Part shown: one piece after another, positions 1-6,624 of the stretch | Layout: the number at the start of each line of letters is the position of its first letter | How positions within the stretch are numbered: the first letter of the stretch is position 1 | From: Pseudomonadota bacterium | GTDB taxonomy: Bacteria > Pseudomonadota > Gammaproteobacteria > Burkholderiales > Burkholderiaceae_B | Length of the DNA stretch: 64,000 nucleotides | Direction: 5' to 3' | Assembly: GCA_023440825.1 (NCBI GenBank) | Contig: JAEXRL010000027.1 | Span: forward strand, 1 to 64,000 | The notes under the pieces: model-generated | What the model was told of the DNA's origin: nothing | What the model saw: the letters and a program-made list of their open reading frames with translations, nothing else | Database searches by the model: none | Made by a program: the position numbers and the translations under genes

Positions 1-290
1 GGCTCGGGCTCGGGCTCGGGTTCAGGCTCAATTTCTGGTTCAGGTTCCGGTTCCGCTTCAAGCTGTTCTGGTTCAGGTGGTGCTTCAGCTTCTGGGGCCT
101 GCTGCTCTGCAAGCTCTATGATGGTGACACCAATAAACTCTTCTTGAGTGGGCTCTCCCACTATCTTGGGCTTATCGCTAAGCAATAAAGTCGCCAATAC
201 TCCCGCATGTAGTCCCAAGGCCAGTGTCAAGGCCGTAAGTTTTAATGCAATGTGACTGCCATGGCGTTTTTCGCGGTGGATACGGCTCAT
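1..290 (-). CDS. tonB: TonB-type energy transducer, N-terminal part
   Basis: The gene starts at ATG 288-290 and runs off the left edge, so only about 96 residues are visible. They show a basic N-terminus, one membrane segment (about residues 14-37, rich in Leu/Ala/Gly with a preceding SH pair), and then a periplasmic linker that becomes a Pro-Glu alternation (EPEPEPE). This layout is that of TonB, which couples the proton-motive force through ExbB/ExbD to outer-membrane receptors for iron-siderophores. The C-terminal TonB fold is outside the window, so another proline-rich TonB-box-interacting or TolA-like protein is not excluded. A Fur-like site upstream supports iron-regulated TonB. Confidence 0.75.
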   Translation of the reverse strand, partial: MSRIHREKRHGSHIALKLTALTLALGLHAGVLATLLLSDKPKIVGEPTQEEFIGVTIIELAEQQAPEAEAPPEPEQLEAEPEPEPEIEPEPEPEPE

Positions 291-375
291 ATTCCGATCT
301 TTATACTCAGCAAGCCCGTCAAAGTGCAACGGGAGGTTCTAAAAATACTCTACAACAAAGCATCTTAACAAAAAT

Positions 376-397
376 AGGAACGATTCTCAATAAGATT
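376..397. promoter_or_regulatory. candidate Fur box upstream of tonB
   Basis: On the minus strand the segment reads TTATTGAGAATCGTTCCTA. Its core TTGAGAATCGTT resembles the AATGAGAATCATT core of proteobacterial Fur boxes. It lies about 90-110 bp before the tonB start codon, where a Fur-repressed promoter would be expected. Seen: the match. Inferred: Fur binding and iron control. Confidence 0.4.
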
Positions 398-461
398 CTA
401 CATAAAAAGCAACACAGCACAAAACAACGTTATATCATCACACAGCATAGAGCGCAGACCA

Positions 462-483
462 GAAAAAAGGGCCCGTGGGCCCT
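462..483 (-). terminator. intrinsic terminator of the sulfate operon
   Basis: On the minus strand, 28 bp after the cysA stop, a perfect 7-bp GC stem (AGGGCCC, 2-nt loop, GGGCCCT) is followed by a run of T residues. It would end the sbp-cysTWA transcript before tonB. Confidence 0.9.
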
Positions 484-511
484 AGTATGATAACGATGCT
501 CTTTGTGTTTG

Positions 512-1612
512 CTATAAGGCGGCAGTATGAGCTGGCGAGGAGACGGGAAAAGCACTGAACTTACGTGGTACCGCCCACGCCTGCTCTCCTGCCTGTAATT
601 GAATCTGTGCCCAACTTGTTCGGTCGAACTCCGCTTCCCAGGGCGTGTCACCTTCGTTTAAAGCCAGCTCAACCCGGATCGTGGCTCCTAAAGGAATCAC
701 ACGCTGGACAGCGACGGCAATCCCCTGCCCATTGGCTTGTTTGACTAGGCTTAGATCATGCGGGCGAACATACCCTACGGCCTGTCCTGTCGTTAAAAAC
801 TGATCTTGATTCAAGGCACGATCGGACGCAAAGTTGCCCAAGTGCGGATCAGCAACAAAGCCCTGTTGAGAGAACTGACCTGGCAAACGATTCGCCGCCC
901 CCAAAAACTCGTAGACAAAAGGACTCGCTGGTTTATCGTAAACCTCTTGTGGTGCTCCTTGCTGCTCCACTTTCCCCTTGTTCAGCACCACGATACGATC
1001 TGCCACCTCGATCGCTTCCTCCTGATCGTGGGTGACAAATAAGGTGCTGATATGCAAATCATCGTGCAGGCGTCGTAGCCACGAGCGCAACTCTTTACGT
1101 ACCTTAGCGTCCAAGGCACCAAAAGGCTCATCAAGCAACAGAACGCCCGGCTCTACGGCCAAGGCCCGCGCTAAAGCAATACGCTGACGCTGACCGCCAG
1201 ACAAGGCCGCCGGATACCGGTCAGCTAACCAATCAAGCTGCACCAGTTGTAATAACTCCTGCACACGCCGCTTAATTTCTGCCTCAGGCAAACGCTGACG
1301 ACGAGGCTTGATACGCAGGCCAAATGCCACATTATCAAACACCGTCATATGCCTGAATAGCGCATAGTGCTGAAATACAAACCCTACCTGTCTATCCCGC
1401 GCACCAATACGAGCCACATCGCGATCATGCATCAAGACCTGACCGGAGTCGGCCTGCTCCAAGCCCGCTACAATACGCAGCAAGGTAGTTTTGCCACAAC
1501 CTGAGGGGCCTAGCAAAGCCACTAACTCCCCTGCAGGGAACTCAAGTGAGACATCTTGCAGGGCAGTAAAATTGCCAAATTTTTTAACTAAATTACGTAC
1601 TTCTATACTCAT
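512..1612 (-). CDS. cysA: sulfate/thiosulfate ABC importer ATPase CysA
   Basis: This 366-residue protein is the ATPase of the sulfate permease and drives uptake by the CysT/CysW channel. Visible motifs are Walker [10 protein letters not shown] near residue 34, the Q-loop, the ABC signature LSGGQRQR near residue 137, Walker B VLLLDEP and the switch histidine in FVTHDQEEA. About 120 C-terminal residues form the usual regulatory extension of this family. It is the last gene of sbp-cysT-cysW-cysA, 21 bp after cysW, and is followed by a strong terminator. Length and order match CysA of other Burkholderiales. Confidence 0.95.
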   Translation of the reverse strand: MSIEVRNLVKKFGNFTALQDVSLEFPAGELVALLGPSGCGKTTLLRIVAGLEQADSGQVLMHDRDVARIGARDRQVGFVFQHYALFRHMTVFDNVAFGLRIKPRRQRLPEAEIKRRVQELLQLVQLDWLADRYPAALSGGQRQRIALARALAVEPGVLLLDEPFGALDAKVRKELRSWLRRLHDDLHISTLFVTHDQEEAIEVADRIVVLNKGKVEQQGAPQEVYDKPASPFVYEFLGAANRLPGQFSQQGFVADPHLGNFASDRALNQDQFLTTGQAVGYVRPHDLSLVKQANGQGIAVAVQRVIPLGATIRVELALNEGDTPWEAEFDRTSWAQIQLQAGEQAWAVPRKFSAFPVSSPAHTAAL

Positions 1613-1633
1613 AACATGCTCCCGAACGTCGCT

Positions 1634-2530
1634 TTAGCGAACGCGATCCTGGGCTATCTTGCGCTCTGCCCACAGTTTTAGCGCTAATGTAATTAAAGCC
1701 AGACAAGCCAAAATCGAAGCAGAGGCAAATGCACCGACTGTATGGTAGTCGTTATATTCAATTTCTACGTGTAGCGGCAAAGTATTAGTTTGGCCTCGAA
1801 TATTACCGGATAAAACAGACACTGCACCAAATTCTCCCATCGCTCGTGCATTACAGAGAATCACACCGTATAACAGCCCCCATTTTATTTTAGGTAAAGT
1901 CACCCGCCAAAACATCTGCCACCCAGAGGCACCCAGTACACGCGACGCCTCTTCCTCCTCACTGCCCTGGGCCTGCATTAAAGGAATGAGCTCACGGGCA
2001 ACAAAAGGCAAAGTAACAAACATGGTGGCCAAGACTAGCCCCGGCAATGCGAACACGATGCGCAACTCATACTGATCCAGCCATTCCCACAAAGGCCCTT
2101 GACGCCCGAAAATCAATAAAAACACCAGTCCGGCGATCACTGGAGAAACGGAAAAAGGCAAGTCGATTAAGGTAGTGAGTACACTTTTCCCTTTGAAATC
2201 AAAGCGGGCAATCGCCCATGCTGCAGCCAAACCAAAAACAATATTCAACGGTACTGCAATCGCCGCCACCACTAAGGTGAGCCAGATTGCGTGACGCGTA
2301 TCCGCGGCACGCAAGGCATCCCAGTAAGGCAGTACGCCTTTACTAAAGGCTGTCACAAAAACCAGAAGCAAAGGCAAAAACAGAAAAATAACAAAAAAAC
2401 TTAGGGCTATGCCAATTAACAAAGCCTTAACAAAGGCAGGCTCATCGCTATTACGTACCTTGACGCGGGCATCGCGCTCCAGCACAGGCATACCTTCTGG
2501 AAAAGGCCCCATCACAACGAGATTACTCAT
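1634..2530 (-). CDS. cysW: sulfate ABC transporter permease CysW
   Basis: This 298-residue inner-membrane permease has about six predicted helices. The conserved permease loop near residues 195-235 (EEEEASRVLGASGWQMFWRV followed by GLLYGVILCNARAMGEFGAV) is the EAA contact site for CysA. It pairs with CysT to form the sulfate channel. The start codon overlaps the cysT stop in an ATGA arrangement, which indicates translational coupling. The roughly 35-residue hydrophilic N-terminus before the first helix is typical of CysW in this group. Confidence 0.95.
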   Translation of the reverse strand: MSNLVVMGPFPEGMPVLERDARVKVRNSDEPAFVKALLIGIALSFFVIFLFLPLLLVFVTAFSKGVLPYWDALRAADTRHAIWLTLVVAAIAVPLNIVFGLAAAWAIARFDFKGKSVLTTLIDLPFSVSPVIAGLVFLLIFGRQGPLWEWLDQYELRIVFALPGLVLATMFVTLPFVARELIPLMQAQGSEEEEASRVLGASGWQMFWRVTLPKIKWGLLYGVILCNARAMGEFGAVSVLSGNIRGQTNTLPLHVEIEYNDYHTVGAFASASILACLALITLALKLWAERKIAQDRVR

Positions 2531-3444
2531 GTCAGGCTCCCTATTAGCACTGACTTGGGCAAAGCAGCCTTACGAGCGCTGCGTTGGGCAGAATGCCGAT
2601 ACTGTAACCACCACTGCACTGAGTTGATCAGCAGCAAAATTAGAAACGACAGTACCAGCATCACAACTGCCAATGCGGAAGCCCCTGCGTAATCAAAGCC
2701 CTCTAATTTGATCGCAATCAGCAAGGCCACAATCTCAGACTCTAGCGGCTTATTCCCAGCAATAAAAATAACCGAACCATACTCGCCTACAGCCCGTGCA
2801 AACGCAAGAGCCACACCCGTTAACAGGGCCGGAAAAATAGTGGGCAAAACAACTTTACGCACTGTTTGCCAACGATTAGCCCCTAGGCAGGCGGCAACTT
2901 CCTCCTGTTCTTTTTCCAGCTCCTGCAAGACAGGCTGAACAGTGCGCACCACAAATGGCAATCCTATGAAGGTCAGTGCAATCAGCACGCCCCAGGGCGT
3001 AAACGCGATAGGTCCTAGCACGGGGCTTAAGTAACTACCTAGCCAGCCATTCGGTGCGTAGATAGCAGCCAAGGATATGCCGGCCACCGCTGTAGGCAAG
3101 GCAAACGGCAAATCGATCAAAGCATCGACAATTCGGCGCCCGGGAAAGCGGTAACGCACTAACACCCAGGCAAGAATCAAGCCAAACAAGGCATTAATGC
3201 TGGCAGCGGCCAAGGCCATCCCAAAGGTAAGACGAAAAGCCAGCAAAGTGCGTGGCGCTAGAATCACACTCCAGAACTGCGACACACTGAGCTCGCTGGC
3301 TTTTAAAAATACGAACGCCAGTGGGATTAAGACCAGCAAGCTTAGGTACGTGATGCTAAACCCCAGCGTCAGACCAAAGCCCGGCAGAGCTCCGGTCTGT
3401 ATACTCGGTTTGAATAGGCGTTTACCGGCTAATACGGCTTTCAT
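2527..3444 (-). CDS. cysT: sulfate ABC transporter permease CysT (CysU)
   Basis: This inner-membrane permease partners CysW and shows six hydrophobic segments and an EAA-type loop (EVAACLGANRWQTVRKVVLP). The reading frame is open to 3513, but that would overlap the end of sbp. The ATG at 3444 is preferred because it has GGAG about 8 nt upstream, leaves a 25-bp gap after sbp and begins MKAVLAGKRLFKPSIQ, a normal CysT start, giving 305 residues. It lies between sbp and cysW in the operon. Confidence 0.95.
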   Translation of the reverse strand: MKAVLAGKRLFKPSIQTGALPGFGLTLGFSITYLSLLVLIPLAFVFLKASELSVSQFWSVILAPRTLLAFRLTFGMALAAASINALFGLILAWVLVRYRFPGRRIVDALIDLPFALPTAVAGISLAAIYAPNGWLGSYLSPVLGPIAFTPWGVLIALTFIGLPFVVRTVQPVLQELEKEQEEVAACLGANRWQTVRKVVLPTIFPALLTGVALAFARAVGEYGSVIFIAGNKPLESEIVALLIAIKLEGFDYAGASALAVVMLVLSFLILLLINSVQWWLQYRHSAQRSARKAALPKSVLIGSLT

Positions 3445-3469
3445 ACAGTGACTCCGCCACGCAGATGGC

Positions 3470-4492
3470 TTATTTAGCCAGATATATGCTGTCAAACACC
3501 CCGCCATCGGCAAAGTGTTTTTCCTGGGTTACTGTCCATCCCCCTAGCTCTTCATCCACGGTATACAGTTTCAAGCTGGGATACTGATCTTTGTACTTTT
3601 CAGCCACTGAGGCCAAGCGTGGACGATAAAAATGACGCGCTGCAATATCCTGCCCTTGCTCACTGTACAAATAGTCCAAATACGCCTGAGCCACTTTTGA
3701 ACTGCCATTTCTCTGTACATTTTTATCAACTACAGCGACTGGAGGCTCGGCCAAAATGCTGCTTGAAGGCACGACAATATCAAACTTATCAGGGCCTAAG
3801 TCCTTCACCGACAACAAGGCTTCGTTTTCCCAAGCAATCAAGACATCCCCTATCCCTCGCTCAACAAACGTAGTGGTAGAACCACGCGCCCCGGTATCTA
3901 GCACACCCACGTTTTTAAACAGCGCTTTCACAAAGTCCTGCGCTTTTTCCTCGTTACCCCCAGGTTGCTTGAGTGCATACAGCCAAGCGGCCAGATAATT
4001 CCAGCGCGCTCCGGCCGAGGTTTTCGGATTAGGGGTAACGACATTGATGTTAGGTTTGACCAGATCATCCCAATCCTGAATGTTTTTCGGATTTCCCTTA
4101 CGGACTAACAAGACAATCGTAGAGGTATAGGGAGTACTGTTGTCGGCTAAGCGTGTTTGCCACTGCTCGTCCAGTAAACCCGATTTAGCGATTTGGTCTA
4201 TATCGGAAGAAATCCCTAGTGTGACCACATCTGCCGGAGCCCCGTCGATCACAGTACGCGCTTGACGGCTCGAACCACCATGAGAGGTACGGATGTTCAC
4301 CTTATCGCCTGTTTGTTGCAGGTAATGATCCTGAAATGCTTTATTAAACTCCACATACAATTCGCGAGTGGGGTCATAGGACACATTTAATATGGTGAAT
4401 TCGGCCGCGTGCACTACAGCAGCCACACCAACCACCAAGGCAACAGCCGTGGCCATAGCAGTGACTTTCTTTTTAATTTGCCTTGTACTCAT
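3470..4492 (-). CDS. sbp: periplasmic sulfate-binding protein
   Basis: This solute receptor delivers sulfate to CysTW. The N-terminus MSTRQIKKKV is followed by a hydrophobic stretch and a VHA-AE cleavage site near residue 30, so it is exported. The mature protein starts EFTILNVSYDPTRELY and contains the Sbp/CysP motifs TSHGGSSRQ and SAGARWNYLAAW. The frame is open upstream to 4540, but the ATG at 4492 gives a normal signal peptide and a 340-residue protein. Sbp and CysP cannot be separated with certainty by eye. It is the first gene of the operon. Confidence 0.93.
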   Translation of the reverse strand: MSTRQIKKKVTAMATAVALVVGVAAVVHAAEFTILNVSYDPTRELYVEFNKAFQDHYLQQTGDKVNIRTSHGGSSRQARTVIDGAPADVVTLGISSDIDQIAKSGLLDEQWQTRLADNSTPYTSTIVLLVRKGNPKNIQDWDDLVKPNINVVTPNPKTSAGARWNYLAAWLYALKQPGGNEEKAQDFVKALFKNVGVLDTGARGSTTTFVERGIGDVLIAWENEALLSVKDLGPDKFDIVVPSSSILAEPPVAVVDKNVQRNGSSKVAQAYLDYLYSEQGQDIAARHFYRPRLASVAEKYKDQYPSLKLYTVDEELGGWTVTQEKHFADGGVFDSIYLAK

Positions 4493-4545
4493 TCCTGTAC
4501 CCCATTCAATTAGTGGACAACATGGAAATGAGTCTAACAAGGTGC

Positions 4546-4575
4546 TTTATAGCTCAGAAATACTGTTTATTTGAA
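4546..4575 (-). promoter_or_regulatory. candidate sigma70 promoter of sbp-cysTWA
   Basis: On the minus strand TTCAAA (4570-4575) and TATAAA (4546-4551) are separated by 18 bp, about 55-80 bp before the sbp start codon. The poor -35 fits an activator-dependent promoter, as known for CysB-controlled sulfate operons; CysB involvement is inference. Confidence 0.4.
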
Positions 4576-4576
4576 T

Positions 4577-4613
4577 GCATATGCCTAAGAACCTAGATTA
4601 AAAAAGCATATGC
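4577..4613. repeat. two GCATATGC palindromes upstream of sbp promoter
   Basis: The 8-bp palindrome GCATATGC occurs at 4577-4584 and 4606-4613, both copies followed by a CTTA/CCTA-like tail, with centres 29 bp apart. The pair sits directly upstream of the candidate -35, the usual place for an activator of LysR type. Which protein binds, if any, cannot be told from the sequence. Confidence 0.45.
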
Positions 4614-4627
4614 TTATTAGGAAAATA

Positions 4628-4650
4628 AAAAGGGCTAAAACAGCCCTTTT
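4628..4650 (-). terminator. intrinsic terminator after the hydrolase gene
   Basis: A 9-bp stem (AAAAGGGCT / AGCCCTTTT) with a 5-nt loop lies 10 bp after the hydrolase stop. On the minus strand it continues into TTTATTTT, so it would end hydrolase transcription before the sbp promoter. Confidence 0.8.
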
Positions 4651-4659
4651 GGCCCACGT

Positions 4660-5634
4660 TTAGCTTTGAATAAATTCGGCCATACGCTGATACACGGCTG
4701 CACAAGCATCTGGCACAAACTGTTCAAGATTTAAAAAAGCATGCACTTGAGCAGGTAAATTCCAGTGGGCAACCTGCACCTCTGCCTCGCGCAATTGTGC
4801 CACATAGGCATAGGCCTCGTCTCGCAAGGGACAAAAGCCCGCGCTAAATACCAAGGTAGCGGGCAAGCCGCCTGCACCCATAAATAAAGGAGACGCATCG
4901 TGGCGATCGACCTGAACGGGTAAATAGCGATCAAAATACCACTGGATTTTCTCTGTTTCCAGTATGTAGCCCGTGGCATTTTCTTTGACCGAAGGCTGCG
5001 ACAGGGTGTAATCCAGACTGGGATAAATAAGTATTTGACGCGTAATATGCAGATCCGGTTGCAATAAAGATAAGGCTGACACACTGGCCGTCAATGCCCC
5101 GCCCGCAGAATCTCCCGCCACGGTCAGGTCATCCTGGGTCTGGTAACCCAATTCACGCAAACGCGTTTGTAAATGCATAATTACTTGCACGACGGCATCC
5201 AGCGCCTCTGGATAAGGGTGCTCGGGAGCCAAGGGGTAATCCACTGACACCACCAGCGCTTGACTGGCCAGTGCCAACTTGCGGCAAATCGGATCATAAA
5301 CGTCGATACTGCCCGCCATATGCCCCCCTCCATGCAGATACAGGCATACGCGCAATGGCTGCCCCGGTGCAGGGTCATAGATACGTAAGGGAATAGGTGT
5401 GGCATCCGACAAGACTGTGTCCTGCACAGCTAAGGCTTCTTGGGGTGCGGCCACATAAGCGCTGGTCATGGCGGCCAAGCTTTGACGTGCTGTTTCTGGA
5501 GTCAGCTCAACGCCTTGCTGCCTGGCGGCAGCGGCTAACTGGGCGACACCAGCCAGAAAATCGTGCAAGCGGGAGTCCGGAGCCTCGGTACGACGCTCGG
5601 AACTCGCGCCTGCTTCTATAGGTTCAATTAGCAT
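4660..5634 (-). CDS. alpha/beta hydrolase, hormone-sensitive-lipase family
   Basis: This is a predicted cytoplasmic esterase of the alpha/beta hydrolase fold-3 (HSL) family, substrate unknown. It has the oxyanion-hole motif HGGG (in YLHGGGHMAGS), the nucleophile elbow GDSAGG, a later acidic candidate in CPLRDEAYAYV and the catalytic His in QVHAFLNLE, in the family order and spacing. The frame is open to a GTG at 5736, but the ATG at 5634 (MLIEPIEAG) gives 324 residues, the usual family size; neither start has a clear ribosome-binding site. It appears monocistronic, with its own terminator. Substrate and pathway are not deducible from the neighbours. Confidence 0.85.
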   Translation of the reverse strand: MLIEPIEAGASSERRTEAPDSRLHDFLAGVAQLAAAARQQGVELTPETARQSLAAMTSAYVAAPQEALAVQDTVLSDATPIPLRIYDPAPGQPLRVCLYLHGGGHMAGSIDVYDPICRKLALASQALVVSVDYPLAPEHPYPEALDAVVQVIMHLQTRLRELGYQTQDDLTVAGDSAGGALTASVSALSLLQPDLHITRQILIYPSLDYTLSQPSVKENATGYILETEKIQWYFDRYLPVQVDRHDASPLFMGAGGLPATLVFSAGFCPLRDEAYAYVAQLREAEVQVAHWNLPAQVHAFLNLEQFVPDACAAVYQRMAEFIQS

Positions 5635-6062
5635 TTGATAAGACCCATGCAGTTTGGTGCTTCGCATACGCCCATATGCTGTTGCACAACATGTAACCAC
5701 AGTGACCAACGCTATTTCAGGGCGGGAGCGAGTCACCTGGACCTTCGGTATGCAATGTTCCTGTTATCTGTGCCCGACTGTTCTGAATGCAGCCAGTGCA
5801 TAAGTATGTTTTACCATAAGCGGCCAAGCACTACGCCCATACCCGGGCTCAAGCTGGCTAAGGCCAGACTATTTTTTGGCACGTACACATCAGTCAGCAT
5901 AGCAAACCAGCATGACGGCAATATGATAAGTGCTCTATCAGGGCCGCCGCAAAGAAGCAATAAACAATAAAAAGACCTTATTTTTCAACTAGATAAAAAA
6001 ACCATATACCTAAGTATAAAGAAGTATGCCAATGCCTGATGGGCGGACAGGACACTTTACCC
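5635..6062. other. intergenic region between hydrolase and mgtE leader
   Basis: No convincing gene was found on either strand. The left part may hold the hydrolase promoter, and also its alternative upstream start at 5736. A weak 5-bp hairpin followed by ATTTTTT lies at 5854-5876 with no plus-strand gene before it. From about 5960 the sequence becomes AT-rich and leads into the candidate mgtE promoter. Confidence 0.5.
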
Positions 6063-6068
6063 TACAAT
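6040..6068 (+). promoter_or_regulatory. candidate promoter of the mgtE leader
   Basis: TACAAT at 6063-6068 is a good -10. The -35 at the standard 17-bp distance (TGGGCG, 6040-6045) is poor, which may mean activator dependence. A start near 6075 would put the leader-peptide ATG about 28 nt into the message and mgtE about 550 nt into it. Confidence 0.4.
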
Positions 6069-6103
6069 TTTTTTCATTACTGCATCACTACGGAGCACAA
6101 CAC

Positions 6104-6160
6104 ATGCCCAATGACCCTGAACCTTGTCCTGAAACGATACAGGCTGGCCTCAAGTCGTAA
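6104..6160 (+). CDS. putative Mg2+-sensing leader peptide of mgtE
   Basis: This 18-residue ORF, MPNDPEPCPETIQAGLKS, has the ribosome-binding site ACGGAG 8 nt before its ATG, the best such site between the candidate promoter and mgtE. Its first ten residues alternate acidic residues and prolines (D-P-E-P-C-P-E). That is the hallmark of the enterobacterial MgtL leader peptide ([17 protein letters not shown]) of mgtA, whose acidic/Pro start destabilises the ribosome at low Mg2+ and so controls the downstream transporter gene. Here the downstream gene is the unrelated channel mgtE. Function is inferred from composition and position; translation is not proven. Confidence 0.55.
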   Translation: MPNDPEPCPETIQAGLKS

Positions 6161-6173
6161 GCCCACTCAGAGC

Positions 6174-6206
6174 GCAAAGGCACCTGACTGGCAGACCCGC
6201 CTTTGC
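6174..6206 (+). promoter_or_regulatory. leader hairpin after the mgtE leader peptide
   Basis: A perfect 8-bp stem, GCAAAGGC / GCCTTTGC, with a 17-nt loop starts 13 nt after the leader-peptide stop. No T-tract follows directly, so it is not a clear intrinsic terminator. Its distance from the short ORF means that a ribosome paused or lost on the ORF could change its folding. Confidence 0.5.
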
Positions 6207-6302
6207 TGTATCTCCTTTTGTCACTCCAGCATTTTGCATGGCGCCACATGCTGGTATCTGCTTGCACACTGTATGCGCAGAGCAAGCAACAGGAGTACGC
6301 TC

Positions 6303-6521
6303 ATGATCCGCTTACGTATTACCCCCCCTGCCATCTTACAACGCAGCCATGTTTCCGGCGCTCAATCACACCATGCTGACGATACCCGCCGACGCCTCAG
6401 CGCGGCTCAGCTACTAAGCCGTTCAGCACTTCATTCCAGCTTGTCCCGGAAGCCCGCTCACACTTTGTATATGGGCAGTTTACTCCCCAAATCCTATACC
6501 GACAGCCTGCGTTCGGACTAA
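6303..6521 (+). CDS. hypothetical 72-residue leader ORF upstream of mgtE
   Basis: The ATG at 6303 is preceded by AGGAG with a 7-nt spacer, giving a basic, Ser/His/Arg-rich product starting MIRLRITPPAILQRSH with no recognised domain, signal peptide or membrane segment. The reading frame is open from 6039, but that stretch begins upstream of the candidate -10, so only the part from 6303 is proposed. A 22-codon ORF without a ribosome-binding site (6238-6306) overlaps its start by ATGA. It ends 103 nt before mgtE and may be a second regulatory ORF or chance. Confidence 0.35.
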   Translation: MIRLRITPPAILQRSHVSGAQSHHADDTRRRLSAAQLLSRSALHSSLSRKPAHTLYMGSLLPKSYTDSLRSD

Positions 6522-6532
6522 ACCCCGTATGC

Positions 6533-6558
6533 ACGGCTCTCCGTACAGGTACACCTGT
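6533..6558 (+). promoter_or_regulatory. two small tandem hairpins in mgtE leader
   Basis: ACGG-CTCT-CCGT (6533-6544) is followed at once by ACAGGT-AC-ACCTGT (6545-6558). Each is short, but they adjoin and lie directly before the strong hairpin at 6575-6600. This suggests a structured RNA segment close to the mgtE start. Confidence 0.35.
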
Positions 6559-6574
6559 TCCCTTAACTCTAGCT

Positions 6575-6600
6575 AGCTAAAGCGATAACTCGCTTTAGCT
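6575..6600 (+). promoter_or_regulatory. 11-bp perfect hairpin 24 nt before mgtE
   Basis: AGCTAAAGCGA and TCGCTTTAGCT form an 11-bp perfect stem around the loop TAAC. It ends 24 nt before the mgtE ATG and is not followed by T residues. It lies just outside the ribosome footprint, where it could gate initiation of mgtE, which has no visible Shine-Dalgarno sequence. Confidence 0.6.
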
Positions 6601-6624
6601 CGGCCTACTTACGTTGTAACCGCC

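Noticed and set aside
1..60. Tandem GGCTCG repeat resembling a microsatellite or array
   Set aside because: In the minus-strand frame it encodes the Pro-Glu linker of TonB, so the repetition is explained by coding.
4731..5084. 117-codon minus-strand open frame inside the hydrolase gene
   Set aside because: It is an out-of-frame shadow of a clear enzyme gene with Cys/Arg/Trp-rich nonsense composition.
5854..5876. Hairpin CTGGC-TAAG-GCCAG with ATTTTTT, terminator-like on plus
   Set aside because: The stem is only 5 bp and no plus-strand gene precedes it.
6039..6302. Open frame running from 6039 into the 72-codon ORF, suggesting a 160-residue gene
   Set aside because: The start at 6039 lies upstream of the best -10 and has no ribosome-binding site; composition is not protein-like. 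Only the part from 6303, with AGGAG, is kept as a tentative ORF.
6063..6624. M-box or other known Mg2+ riboswitch in the mgtE leader
   Set aside because: I looked for the conserved M-box blocks and did not find them; the leader-ORF model explains more of what is visible.
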